Shown here: one piece after another, positions 47,365-55,670 of the stretch
Position numbering within the stretch: the first letter of the stretch is position 1
Layout: each line of letters begins with the position of its first letter
Assembly (NCBI RefSeq): GCF_003101015.1
Contig: NZ_CP029206.1
Location: 1,437,001 to 1,501,000 of the forward strand
Source: Actinobacillus porcitonsillarum
GTDB taxonomy: Bacteria; Pseudomonadota; Gammaproteobacteria; Enterobacterales; Pasteurellaceae
Reading direction: 5' to 3'
Length of the DNA stretch: 64,000 nt
Program-made: the position numbers and the translations under genes
Notes under the pieces: model-generated
Seen by the model: the letters and a program-made list of their open reading frames with translations, nothing else
The model's database searches: none
Told to the model about the DNA's origin: nothing

Positions 47365-47384
47365 GATAAATGCTTGCATTTATC
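47365..47384. repeat. Perfect 20-bp palindrome upstream of sstT
   Basis: GATAAATGC-TT-GCATTTATC is an exact inverted repeat centred about 40 bp before the sstT ATG. It could be an operator or a leader hairpin. No regulator is assigned. Confidence 0.6.
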
Positions 47385-47413
47385 TAAATAAGGTCTTATT
47401 AAAGTTAAGTATT

Positions 47414-48628
47414 ATGAGCAATTCATTTTCTTCAAAATTACTCGGTGGCAATCTGGTATTGCGCATTTTCATCGGGTTAGTCTTAGGGATTATCCTTGCA
47501 TTAGTCAGTCCTGAATGGGCTCAAAACGTTGGGGTATTAGGTCAATTTTTCGTAAAATCACTCCGTGCGATTGCGCCAATTCTCATTTTTGTCTTGGTAA
47601 TGTCTACCATAGCAAATAAAGAAATTGGGTCAGACAGCAAAATTAAACCGATTTTAGTGCTTTATGTGTTAGGGACATTTGTGGCAGCATTAACCGCTGT
47701 TATTTTAAGTTATATGTTCCCAACTACATTGGAATTAGTTGCAAGCCCAGATAATTTAGCTCCTCCAGAGGGAATTGGCCAGATTATCAAAACCGTTGTG
47801 TTTAATTTAGTTGATAACCCTCTACAAGCTTTAGCGAATGCAAACTTTATCGGTATTTTAGCATGGTCAATCGGTTTAGGTATTGCATTGCGTCATGCTG
47901 CTCCTAGCACAAAAACATTCTTGAGTGATTTTGCTGATGCAGTTTCTGCGGTAGTTAAAGTAGTTATTGCCCTTGCGCCTATTGGTATCTTTGGTTTAGT
48001 GGCAGATACGTTTGCAACAAATGGTGCAGATGCGTTTGTGGGATATGCACGTTTATTAGCCGTTTTACTTGGCGCAATGGCAATCGTAGCGTTTATTTTA
48101 AATCCATTGATTGTTTGGTGGAAAATTCGCCGCAATCCATTCCCTCTCACATTTATCTGCTTACGTGAAAGTGGCGTAACGGCATTCTTTACTCGTAGCT
48201 CAGCTGCAAATATTCCAGTAAATATGGGGCTATCAAAACGTTTAGGTTTACGTGAAGAAATCTATTCGCTATCTATTCCACTTGGTGCGAATATCAACAT
48301 GGCAGGTGCGGCAATTACGGTAACAGTATTAACGTTAGCGGCAGCTTATACGCAAGGTATTGTGCCTGATTTCTGGTCTGCATTATTACTAAGTATTGTT
48401 GCTTCAATTTGTGCATGTGGTGCTTCAGGGGTTGCTGGTGGTTCATTATTATTGATCCCATTGGCATGTAGCTTATTTAATATTCCAAATGATATTGCTG
48501 CCCAAGTTATCGGTGTTGGTTTTATCATTGGCGTTATTCAAGACTCAGCTGAAACAGCATTAAACTCATCAACAGATGTATTGTTTACGGCTGCAGTGAG
48601 TATTGCTGAAGATCAAAAAACAGCATAA
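47414..48628 (+). CDS. sstT: Serine/threonine:sodium symporter SstT
   Basis: A 404-residue member of the dicarboxylate/amino acid:cation symporter family, with eight helices and two re-entrant loops. The serine-rich re-entrant segment is seen in [15 protein letters not shown]. Other conserved blocks are [41 protein letters not shown] and [20 protein letters not shown]. Function in serine and threonine uptake follows from family identity. A terminator follows. Confidence 0.94.
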   Translation: MSNSFSSKLLGGNLVLRIFIGLVLGIILALVSPEWAQNVGVLGQFFVKSLRAIAPILIFVLVMSTIANKEIGSDSKIKPILVLYVLGTFVAALTAVILSYMFPTTLELVASPDNLAPPEGIGQIIKTVVFNLVDNPLQALANANFIGILAWSIGLGIALRHAAPSTKTFLSDFADAVSAVVKVVIALAPIGIFGLVADTFATNGADAFVGYARLLAVLLGAMAIVAFILNPLIVWWKIRRNPFPLTFICLRESGVTAFFTRSSAANIPVNMGLSKRLGLREEIYSLSIPLGANINMAGAAITVTVLTLAAAYTQGIVPDFWSALLLSIVASICACGASGVAGGSLLLIPLACSLFNIPNDIAAQVIGVGFIIGVIQDSAETALNSSTDVLFTAAVSIAEDQKTA

Positions 48629-48633
48629 TAATA

Positions 48634-48662
48634 AAATAATCCCTATATTTTAGGGATTATTT
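48634..48662 (+). terminator. sstT terminator
   Basis: AAATAATCCCTA and TAGGGATTATTT form a perfect 12-bp stem, 5 bp after the stop. Confidence 0.88.
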
Positions 48663-48723
48663 TAGAATACAAAATGTAAACTTCATATTAAAATAGCATT
48701 GATTCTAATCAAAGGAGGATTAT

Positions 48724-48804
48724 ATGGGTACATTTGGTTATGCAATGATGACAGTGGTTGCGACACTCGCAATGATCTGTACTTTCGCATATTTTATTTT
48801 CTAA
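48724..48804 (+). CDS. 26-residue single-span membrane protein
   Basis: ATG at 48724 to TAA at 48804 encodes MGTFGYAMMTVVATLAMICT followed by FAYFIF, an almost wholly hydrophobic helix with no charged residue. It has a near-perfect ribosome-binding site (AAAGGAGG, about 4-5 bp before the ATG) and its own strong terminator (48810-48835). It lies between two other terminator-bounded genes, so it is a complete independent transcription unit. It resembles in size the small helper subunits of respiratory and transport complexes (CydX-like proteins), but no family is recognised. Confidence 0.8.
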   Translation: MGTFGYAMMTVVATLAMICTFAYFIF

Positions 48805-48809
48805 TACAG

Positions 48810-48835
48810 AGGTGCGGAAACGCACCTTTTCTTTT
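48810..48835 (+). terminator. Terminator of the 26-residue membrane protein gene
   Basis: AGGTGCG pairs with CGCACCT around a GAAA tetraloop, followed by TTTCTTTTT. Confidence 0.88.
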
Positions 48836-48883
48836 TCTCCTTTCTTTGACAAATTATTCACTTTTTATAGTAATGGGTAACTC

Positions 48884-50887
48884 ATGCGTAAACTCACTTT
48901 TTCTCAATTGACTTTTAATGTTAATAACACGCCTGTTTCAGAAAAATTTGACGATATCTATTTTTCAACTCAAGATGGTTTAGCGGAAAGCTATTATGTT
49001 TTTCAAGAGGGCAATCAATTGTGGGAGCGATGGCAAACACATGCAAGACCTTGTTTTGTCATCGCCGAGACGGGGTTCGGAACGGGGTTAAATTTTTTAG
49101 CTGTAGCTGAAAAATTCCAACAATTTCGTCAACAATTTCCAGAACATAGTTTAAAACGCCTCTATTTTTTATCTTTTGAGAAATATCCATTAACTTCAAC
49201 ACAATTAAGCGAGATACATCAGCATTACCCACAATTTGCAACATTATCAGAAAATTTAACCGCTTGTTGGCATCCGAGACAAGTAGGGTGCCAGCGTTAT
49301 CATTTTGATAATATTTATCTGGATGTTTGGTTTGGCGATATTCGTGAAAATGCTGAGCAATGGGGAGATTATTATCACGAAATGGTCGATGCTTGGTTTC
49401 TAGATGGTTTTTCACCAGATAAAAATCCGGAAATGTGGAACGAAACGGTTTATCAACATATGTTCCAAACCACTCAAAAAGAAGGGACTTTTGCAACCTT
49501 TACCGCAGCAAGCCATGTCAGAAAAGGGTTACAAGCGGTCGGATTTGAGGTAAAAAAACGCAAAGGTTTTGGTAAAAAACGTGAGATGTTGTGGGGACAA
49601 AAAACATCAAGCTCGATAGAACAAAGTGTGAAATTTCCTTATTTTTATCAAAAATCTGCACAAGATTGCCAAGATATTGCGATTGTGGGGGGCGGAATTG
49701 CGAGCCTTTTTCTCGCATTATCCTTATTAGAAAAGGGAAAACAGGTTACTCTTTACTGTAAAGATGAAAATGTCGCTAAAAATGCCTCGGGCAATTTGCA
49801 GGGCGCGATTTACCCACAACTAAGTGATGACGATGAAAGAAATGTACGCTTTTATATTCACGCCTTTGATTATGCATTACAGCGGCTACAACAGCTTAAA
49901 ACAGATATCTCATTTGAGCACGGATTAACCGGCGTTGCGTTATATGCTTATCACGAAAAAGTTGCTCAAAAATTAGAAAAAATGGCAACACAGACAGACG
50001 ATGAAACACTCTTTAAATTGTGTAATGCGGACGAACTCAGTGAAAAAATAGGTTTAAATGTGGTGCATGGCGGAGCCTTTATTCCCTCTGGGGGATGGTT
50101 ATCGCCCGTGCAATTTGTTCAAAATACGTTTGCCTATTTACAATCAAAGGGGGTAAAGATCGTTTTAAATCATGAAGTTACCCAACCTGATTTTAAAGAG
50201 GGAAAATGGATGTGGCAACATGAAGGCAAAACATTTAAACATGAAGTGTTAGTGTTAGCAAATGGGCATACCTTAAAAGATTTTGCACAGGCTAAAGGTA
50301 TTCCTTTGTATCCTGTACGTGGACAAGTTAGTTCTGTGCCAAGTAATGAGCAATTAGCACAGTTAAAATGCGTGGTTTGTTATGATGGCTATATTACCCC
50401 TATTTCTCAAGCCGGACGTCATTGCATTGGCGCTAGCCATCTTAGAGATAGTGCAGAAACGCATTTTAGTTTGCATGAACATCATGAAAATATTGCAAAA
50501 CTCCAGAAAAATTTGACCGCTTGTGAATGGACGCAACAGATTGATGCTTCAGAAAATCAAGCAAAAGTTGGAATTCGAGCGGCTTTACGTGATCGTAGCC
50601 CCATTGTTGGCGCTGTGCCAAACTGGGACGTGCAAAAAGAGCAGTATCAGAATTTATATAATGCGCTTCGCCGTAAAGAGAACGTTGAACTTGCAGCTTC
50701 TTTTCCGCAACTTTATCTAGTTAATGGGTTAGCATCTCGAGGATTAACTTCTGCGCCATTACTTGGTGAGCTTTTGGCAAGCTTAATCACGCATGAACCG
50801 CTTCCTATCAGTGAAGATATTTGGCAGATCTTAAATCCAAATCGGAGCTGGATTAGAAAATTATTAAAAGGTAGCCGAGTAGAGTAA
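48884..50887 (+). CDS. mnmC: Bifunctional tRNA 5-methylaminomethyl-2-thiouridine synthase MnmC
   Basis: It finishes mnm5s2U34 in tRNA: a C-terminal FAD oxidoreductase removes the carboxymethyl group and an N-terminal methyltransferase methylates the amine. The 667 residues have the methyltransferase domain (FVIAETGFGTGLNFLAV, DAWFLDGFSPDKNPEMW, about 1-240) and the oxidoreductase with FAD-binding GGGIASLFLALSLLEKG near 265-285, plus ASGNLQGAIYPQLSDDD. Both halves look intact. No terminator is evident before the next gene's regulatory region. Confidence 0.94.
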   Translation: MRKLTFSQLTFNVNNTPVSEKFDDIYFSTQDGLAESYYVFQEGNQLWERWQTHARPCFVIAETGFGTGLNFLAVAEKFQQFRQQFPEHSLKRLYFLSFEKYPLTSTQLSEIHQHYPQFATLSENLTACWHPRQVGCQRYHFDNIYLDVWFGDIRENAEQWGDYYHEMVDAWFLDGFSPDKNPEMWNETVYQHMFQTTQKEGTFATFTAASHVRKGLQAVGFEVKKRKGFGKKREMLWGQKTSSSIEQSVKFPYFYQKSAQDCQDIAIVGGGIASLFLALSLLEKGKQVTLYCKDENVAKNASGNLQGAIYPQLSDDDERNVRFYIHAFDYALQRLQQLKTDISFEHGLTGVALYAYHEKVAQKLEKMATQTDDETLFKLCNADELSEKIGLNVVHGGAFIPSGGWLSPVQFVQNTFAYLQSKGVKIVLNHEVTQPDFKEGKWMWQHEGKTFKHEVLVLANGHTLKDFAQAKGIPLYPVRGQVSSVPSNEQLAQLKCVVCYDGYITPISQAGRHCIGASHLRDSAETHFSLHEHHENIAKLQKNLTACEWTQQIDASENQAKVGIRAALRDRSPIVGAVPNWDVQKEQYQNLYNALRRKENVELAASFPQLYLVNGLASRGLTSAPLLGELLASLITHEPLPISEDIWQILNPNRSWIRKLLKGSRVE

Positions 50888-50971
50888 CGTTCAAAAAACA
50901 AACGATCAACATCGAGTTTATGATTTGAGTGTATTTTTTGCTTGCGATCTCCAAAAAGATAGATTACTTTT

Positions 50972-50989
50972 GTACTAGTTTACTAGTTC
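50972..50989. promoter_or_regulatory. TrpR operator
   Basis: GTACTAGTTTACTAGTTC fits the TrpR operator GNACTAGTNNACTAGTNC at every specified position. It is 20 bp upstream of the ATG of the solute-binding protein gene. TrpR with tryptophan represses transcription at such sites. Confidence 0.85.
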
Positions 50990-51008
50990 ATTATCTTCGA
51001 GGTTCAAA

Positions 51009-51965
51009 ATGAAAACATGCAAAACATTACTTGTCTCAGCATTAGCCATTTTTAGTTTAAATAGTCTGGCTCAAGAATTACCAAATGTAGCTATTACTGC
51101 GATTGTTGAGCACCCGGCTTTAGATACAATTCGTAAAGGGGTGGTTGATCAGCTAGAAAAAGAAGGCTTTGTGGATGGGAAAACGGTCAAAATCAACTTC
51201 CAATCAGCACAAGGCAGTACCGCAACAGCGGCACAGATTGCACGTAAGTTTGTTGGAGATAAAGCTACTGTCATTATTCCAATCTCAACACCTTCAGCAC
51301 AGCCTGTTGTTGCAGCAACGAAAACCATTCCTATCGTATATTCAGCGGTGACCGATCCTGTTGCTGCTAAATTAGTGAAATCTTGGGAGCCAAGTGGCAC
51401 CAATGTAACGGGAGTATCCGACCATAAACCGATGCAACCGCAGTTGGAATTAGCACAAAAATTAGTGTCTAATTTACAATCAATTGGTTATGTATATAGT
51501 GCCGGGGAAGTGAATTCTGCGATTGTCTTAGAAGAATTAAAAGAGGTGGCTGCGAAGGCGGGGATAAAAGTTGTGCCGGTTGCGGTACAGCGTAGTGCCG
51601 ATATTGGTACAGCGGCTCGTAGCTTAAATGGCGAAGTACAAGCCATCTATATTTCAGAAGACAATGCTGTAGTATCCGCTTATGAAGCATTGCATAAAGC
51701 AGCATTGGAGATTAAAGTTCCAGTGATTGCTTCTGATAGCGATACGGTCAAACGAGGTGCTTTAGCCGCTTATGCGGTAAACCAATATGATATTGGTGTT
51801 GAAACCGGGAAAGTTGCCTCTCGTATCTTAAAAGGAGAAAAAGCCGGAAATATTCCAACTCATGAAGTGAGTAAAATGTCTCTTTCTCTTAATCAACAAA
51901 CGGCAAAAGAGTTTGGTATTTCTATTCCAGAGCCTTTAAAAATAGAAGCAAAGGATATTTTTTAG
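51009..51965 (+). CDS. TrpX-like ABC transporter solute-binding protein
   Basis: 318 residues: a signal peptide (about 1-21, ending SLA), then the ABC_sub_bind (PF04392) fold, with VAITAIVEHPALDTIRKGV, IIPISTPSAQPVVAATK, IPIVYSAVTDPVAAKLVKSW, GTNVTGVSDHKP and AYAVNQYDIGVETGKVASRIL. This family includes the tryptophan-linked TrpX. The TrpR operator directly upstream makes tryptophan (or a precursor) the likely substrate. It is a signal-peptide protein without a lipobox. No permease or ATPase gene follows; an IS110 element lies downstream. The original partners may be elsewhere or were lost. Confidence 0.85.
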   Translation: MKTCKTLLVSALAIFSLNSLAQELPNVAITAIVEHPALDTIRKGVVDQLEKEGFVDGKTVKINFQSAQGSTATAAQIARKFVGDKATVIIPISTPSAQPVVAATKTIPIVYSAVTDPVAAKLVKSWEPSGTNVTGVSDHKPMQPQLELAQKLVSNLQSIGYVYSAGEVNSAIVLEELKEVAAKAGIKVVPVAVQRSADIGTAARSLNGEVQAIYISEDNAVVSAYEALHKAALEIKVPVIASDSDTVKRGALAAYAVNQYDIGVETGKVASRILKGEKAGNIPTHEVSKMSLSLNQQTAKEFGISIPEPLKIEAKDIF

Positions 51966-52018
51966 AAATAAGTAAGTGAATTTTTGGTGTAATAGACAAA
52001 ATAGTTGCTAAAAAGTGG

Positions 52019-52036
52019 CTTAAAGCCTTATAGTAC
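52019..52036. repeat. Left arm of the stem-loop split by the IS110 insertion
   Basis: TTAAAGCCTT followed by the flanking octamer TATAGTAC (52029-52036). The matching right half is TATAGTAC (53456-53463) followed by AAGGCTTTAA. Confidence 0.8.
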
Positions 52037-52060
52037 CGGCATTATGTAGCAGTTGCACAA
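52037..52060. repeat. IS110 element left end inverted repeat
   Basis: CGGCATTATGTAGCAGTTGC followed by ACAA. It matches the inverse complement of the right end except for three bases. Confidence 0.75.
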
Positions 52061-52071
52061 AATATATGTAT

Positions 52072-52193
52072 GGATGCCACGCTGGCGTCTATTTCAGAGT
52101 AGCTGATAAAATACATGACAGCATGACTATCATTTCGCAGATGTAAAATTATTTATCTATATTGTGTTTATGACGGACGCCAGCGTGGCGTCC
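52072..52193. repeat. Two palindromic GGCGTCC-type repeats in the IS110 left end
   Basis: GGATGCCACGCTGGCGTC (52072-52089) and GGACGCCAGCGTGGCGTCC (52175-52193) are inverse complements of each other at 17 of 18 positions, and each is nearly self-palindromic. Together they could form a long stem around 85 nt. A partial third copy, GTGGCGTCCCT, is at 52269-52279. Confidence 0.7.
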
Positions 52194-52195
52194 CT

Positions 52196-52392
52196 TGTAT
52201 TAGAATATGGGTAAAAGAAAACCCCATTACGAGTACCATCATAATGGGGTTAAAGAGAAAGTAGAGTTGTGGCGTCCCTAGTGCTATTAAGCACGTAGTG
52301 TAGATATAAGCCTACTTCCTCATCCACTATCACCCCGAATGGTATCTCAGGCACGTTTTCCGTAGCCCGCATTCACAAGGTTTGGAGGTCAA
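52196..52392 (+). ncRNA. Candidate bridge/seek RNA region of the IS110 element
   Basis: About 200 noncoding bases directly before the transposase, where IS110-group elements encode the RNA that pairs with target and donor DNA. Visible stems are AACCCCATTA/TAATGGGGTT (52220-52251), GTGCT/AGCAC (52281-52294), and GTAG/CTAC (52300-52315) enclosed by TAGTG/CACTA (to 52329). The RNA's limits and guide loops cannot be fixed without structure prediction or expression data. Confidence 0.35.
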
Positions 52393-53379
52393 ATGGATAA
52401 CCCATTATATTACGTTGGCATTGATATTGCCAAAGCTAAATTTGATGTTGCCATTAAATTACAAAACGGCAAACATAAGCATAAAGTGTTTAAAAATAAT
52501 CCGGAAGGATTTCAATCACTTATGCAGTGGCTCAATACATTTGGTGAAACTTTTCACTGCGTAATGGAAGCCACCAATATTTATCACGAAGCCCTAGCTG
52601 ATTTTCTGTTTCAACAGCAAATCACCGTTAGCGTAATTAACCCTAAATGTAGTGCAAATTTCACGAGAACCGATAATTTACGCTCTAAAACCGACAAAAT
52701 CGACGCCAAAATGCTTGCCGATTATGCCGATGAAAAGCGTCATAAATTACCGATTTATCAGCCAATTTCCCCTGCTCAACGGGAATTGTTGCGTAAAAAT
52801 CGCCAACTTGACCACCTGAAAAAACAGTTGGCACAAGAAAAAACACGGCTAACGATGTTGATTGATAGCGATTGCATTGCTTCAACACAGCAGATGATTG
52901 CCTTCATCAAAGCGCAGATTAATGCTTTGGAGAAAACGATTAAACAGTGCGTTAATGCAGATAACACATTGAAAAACAATGTAAAATTGCTTTGCACTAT
53001 TCCTGCTATTGGCTTTGCAACCGCCGTTCAACTGATTGCCCATTTAGGTGATGGCAATCGTTTTAAAAATGCAAAAGCTGCAGCCACTTTTACAGGCTTA
53101 ACCCCGATGATTAAAAGTTCGGGGAAAAGTTTAAATACCGTTATTGGTATCTCAAAAATCGGGCAATCCGACATTCGCAAGGCGCTCTTTTGTCCTGCAA
53201 TGAATTTTGCCTTTGGCTGCTACAAAAATAGCGTATATCGCTCGTTTGTATTGCGGTTGCTTGAGTGTGGTAAGCCTAAAATGGTAATTATCACTGCTTT
53301 AATGCGTAAATTAGTCACTATTGCACAGGCTGTATTGCAAAAACAGACGGCATTTAATTTAGATACATTTATGAAATAA
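52393..53379 (+). CDS. IS110-family transposase (RuvC-like DEDD recombinase)
   Basis: A 328-residue recombinase that moves the element by a circular intermediate guided by the bridge RNA. The N-terminal RuvC-like domain has D11 (VGIDIAKAKFDV), E59 (CVMEATNIYHE) and D101/D104 (KTDKIDAKMLADYA), the DEDD set. A coiled-coil segment follows (about 135-185), then the C-terminal Tnp domain with GFATAVQLIAHLGDG and LTPMIKSSGKS. S242/S243 there is the likely nucleophile. No frameshift or stop is seen, so the enzyme looks intact. TTTGGAGG lies 8 bp before the ATG. Confidence 0.93.
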   Translation: MDNPLYYVGIDIAKAKFDVAIKLQNGKHKHKVFKNNPEGFQSLMQWLNTFGETFHCVMEATNIYHEALADFLFQQQITVSVINPKCSANFTRTDNLRSKTDKIDAKMLADYADEKRHKLPIYQPISPAQRELLRKNRQLDHLKKQLAQEKTRLTMLIDSDCIASTQQMIAFIKAQINALEKTIKQCVNADNTLKNNVKLLCTIPAIGFATAVQLIAHLGDGNRFKNAKAAATFTGLTPMIKSSGKSLNTVIGISKIGQSDIRKALFCPAMNFAFGCYKNSVYRSFVLRLLECGKPKMVIITALMRKLVTIAQAVLQKQTAFNLDTFMK

Positions 53380-53431
53380 AATTTGTTGTGTCTTATGGTA
53401 TCTACTATATCGTTTTATCAAATTTAAGGAA

Positions 53432-53455
53432 TTGTGCATTTGCTACATAATACCG
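53432..53455. repeat. IS110 element right end inverted repeat
   Basis: TTGTGCATTTGCTACATAAT followed by ACCG, the inverse complement of the left end with three differences. Confidence 0.75.
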
Positions 53456-53473
53456 TATAGTACAAGGCTTTAA
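53456..53473. repeat. Right arm of the stem-loop split by the IS110 insertion
   Basis: TATAGTAC (53456-53463) then AAGGCTTTAA, the inverse complement of TTAAAGCCTT on the left side. A pyrimidine-rich run (TCCCTCTTTTT) follows. Confidence 0.8.
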
Positions 53474-53482
53474 TCCCTCTTT

Positions 53483-53816
53483 TTGAAATATGAACAAAAT
53501 AACTGTCCATTTTGCCAAAGTACAAGAATAAAGAAATATAGCACATCAAATAATATTCAACGATATTTCGTCATAAATGCTATAAAACATCTTCCTTCAA
53601 GAATAAATTAGCTCCAATTAAAATTTGGGCAGATTACGCTTCTGGAAAACAAACCTTTCAACAACGCGCCGTTAAATATCATTGTTCAGTCAGAACTTCA
53701 AATATAATTGATAAAGCTCCTAAAACGTCTTTAAAGCATCCTTTAAATAGAAATATTATATCGCAGTTACAAAAAGGGCGGTTAGATACGTTAAAATACG
53801 TTCGATTTGTTATTTA
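53483..53816 (+). pseudogene. Frameshifted N-terminal remnant of a zinc-ribbon transposase
   Basis: The reading frame gives NNCPFCQSTRIKKYSTSNNI and QRYF, then after a one-base deletion near 53570 CHKCYKTSSFKNKLAPIKIW, ADYASGKQTFQQRAVKYHCS and VRT. It stops at 53814-53816. CPFC...CHKC is a zinc ribbon and the following helix-turn-helix is typical of several DDE transposase groups. The catalytic part is missing. It is dead and was probably so before the IS110 insertion. Confidence 0.7.
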
Positions 53817-53824
53817 AGAGTAAT

Positions 53825-53880
53825 AAAAAAGCCTTTCTAACTAAGCTACACAAGGATTTTGCGAGCGGTTACGAAAGGCT
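53825..53880 (-). terminator. tRNA-Val terminator
   Basis: On the minus strand AGCCTTTC-G-TAAC pairs with GTTA-GAAAGGCT across a long loop, followed by TTTTTT. Confidence 0.7.
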
Positions 53881-53893
53881 ATGATATGAATAA

Positions 53894-53970
53894 TGGTGCA
53901 ACTAGCTGGACTCGAACCAGTGACCCCCACCATGTCAAGGTGGTGCTCTAACCAACTGAGCTATAGTTGC
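53894..53970 (-). tRNA. tRNA-Val (anticodon GAC)
   Basis: 77 nt with CCA encoded: acceptor GCAACTA/TAGTTGC, D-arm GCTCAGTTGGTTAGAGC, anticodon arm CCACCTTGACATGGTGG, T-arm with GGTTCGAGTCC. The anticodon arm equals that of E. coli valV/valW. Confidence 0.95.
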
Positions 53971-54070
53971 TTTAACGCTTTGTATTATAGTTTAATAGAT
54001 TAAATATGCAAGAGGCATATTGTTATATTAGTATAATAATACAGCAATCATTTAAGTGTTCGTTCGTTTA

Positions 54071-55621
54071 TTAGGCTTTTTTCGCTTTTAGGTGTGCGAC
54101 TTTATGTGCACGATAAATTGCGTTAATGGCGTGGATCAAAGCTCGAGCTGATGATTCAACAATATCGGTTGCCAAGCCTACGCCGTGGAATTTACGACCT
54201 TCGTGTTCCACCACAATATCTACTTGCCCTAATGCTTCAGCGCCTTCGCCCTTAGCTGTTAGGTTATAATGCGACATTTTTAAGTCTAAGCCGGTAATTT
54301 TTAAGATGCTATTAAATACCGCATCTACCGGGCCATTACCGCCATTTGATACCTGACTTAATTTCACACCATCAAGCTCAACTTGAACAAAGGCAGAAGC
54401 TGGTAAGGTGCTGATAGTTTGTGAGGTAATCACATCTAATTTTAAGCGATCTCCATCGCCAGCTTGCATATCAATGAAAGCGAGTGCTTCAAGGTCGTAG
54501 TCAAAGACTTGTCCTTTTTTATCCGCTAATTCTAAGAAAGCGGTATAGAGTTTGTCTAAGTCATAATCGCTATCTTGATAGCCCATTTCAGCCATATGGT
54601 TGCGTACCGCAGCACGTCCTGAGCGAGCGGTTAGATTTAATTTCTCTTTCTTCAAACCAATCGTTTCAGGCGACATAATCTCGTAGGTGTTTTTATTTTT
54701 TACCATACCATCTTGGTGAATACCCGATGAATGTGCAAAAGCATTAGCGCCCACAATCGCTTTATTTGGTTGAATTGGCATATTACAAAGCTGGCTGACC
54801 ATTTGGCTTACACGATGAATTTCCTGGGTATTGATACGAGTATCTAAGCCGTTGAACATATCTTGACGGGTCTTAATAGCCATTACTACTTCTTCTAATG
54901 CGGTATTACCGGCACGTTCACCAATGCCGTTAATGGTACATTCAATTTGTCGTGCACCATTTAAAACAGCGGTAAGAGAGTTTGCAGTTGCCATACCTAA
55001 ATCATTATGACAGTGAACCGAAATTACAGCCTTATCGATATTCGGTACACGGTTCATTACATCTGCAATAATGCCGCCATATTGGGTTGGTAAACAATAA
55101 CCTACGGTGTCCGGAATGTTTACCGTGGTTGCGCCTGCTTTAATCGCTGCTTCAACAATACGGCAGATATTGTCAATACCGGTACGACCTGCATCTTCAC
55201 AAGAAAATTCCACATCATCGGTATAACCTCTCGCACGTTTAACAGCATGGATAGCCATTTCTACCACATCTTCAAATGAACGTTTTAGTTTTGCTTCCAC
55301 GTGTAAGGCAGAGGTTGCAATAAAAGTATGAATACGGAATGCTTCAGCAACTTTTAATGCTTCAGCTGCAACATCAATATCTTTATCGACAGCACGAGAT
55401 AAAGCACAAACGCGGCTGTTTTTAATATTTTGAGCAATGGTTTTGACCGATTCAAAATCGCCGGCAGAAGAAACAGGGAAACCCACTTCCATCACATCAA
55501 CACCTAAGCGTTCTAACGCAAGTGCAATTTGTAGTTTTTCTTTTACGGTTAAACTCGCTTTAAGTGCTTGTTCGCCATCACGAAGCGTGGTATCGAAAAT
55601 AATGATATTGTTTTTGTTCAT
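54071..55621 (-). CDS. leuA: 2-isopropylmalate synthase
   Basis: First committed step of leucine synthesis: acetyl-CoA plus 2-ketoisovalerate. The 516 residues have the DRE-TIM motif at the start ([17 protein letters not shown]), [21 protein letters not shown] metal ligands ([12 protein letters not shown]), the [17 protein letters not shown] motif, and the C-terminal leucine-sensing LeuA dimer domain (about 390-516). leuBCD are not in the window on this side. An attenuator and leader peptide precede it. Confidence 0.96.
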   Translation of the reverse strand: MNKNNIIIFDTTLRDGEQALKASLTVKEKLQIALALERLGVDVMEVGFPVSSAGDFESVKTIAQNIKNSRVCALSRAVDKDIDVAAEALKVAEAFRIHTFIATSALHVEAKLKRSFEDVVEMAIHAVKRARGYTDDVEFSCEDAGRTGIDNICRIVEAAIKAGATTVNIPDTVGYCLPTQYGGIIADVMNRVPNIDKAVISVHCHNDLGMATANSLTAVLNGARQIECTINGIGERAGNTALEEVVMAIKTRQDMFNGLDTRINTQEIHRVSQMVSQLCNMPIQPNKAIVGANAFAHSSGIHQDGMVKNKNTYEIMSPETIGLKKEKLNLTARSGRAAVRNHMAEMGYQDSDYDLDKLYTAFLELADKKGQVFDYDLEALAFIDMQAGDGDRLKLDVITSQTISTLPASAFVQVELDGVKLSQVSNGGNGPVDAVFNSILKITGLDLKMSHYNLTAKGEGAEALGQVDIVVEHEGRKFHGVGLATDIVESSARALIHAINAIYRAHKVAHLKAKKA

Positions 55622-55670
55622 AATCAGTTCCTCATAGAAAATTAGCTCTATTATCCTCTTTTTGATGGAT

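Larger units (their letters stand above)
52037..53455 (+). mobile_element. IS110-family insertion sequence
   Basis: A 1419-bp element: a 24-bp left end (52037-52060), about 330 bp noncoding left region, one transposase gene, 52 bp noncoding, and a 24-bp right end (53432-53455) that is the inverse complement of the left at 21 of 24 positions. It is flanked on both sides by TATAGTAC. IS110 elements usually lack long inverted repeats, but the IS1111 branch has subterminal ones. Element limits are inferred from these repeats and from the clean hairpin restored when it is removed. Confidence 0.8.

Noticed and set aside
52196..52392. CRISPR-like or repeat array in the IS110 left end
   Set aside because: Repeats are inverted palindromes, not regularly spaced direct repeats, and no cas gene is present.
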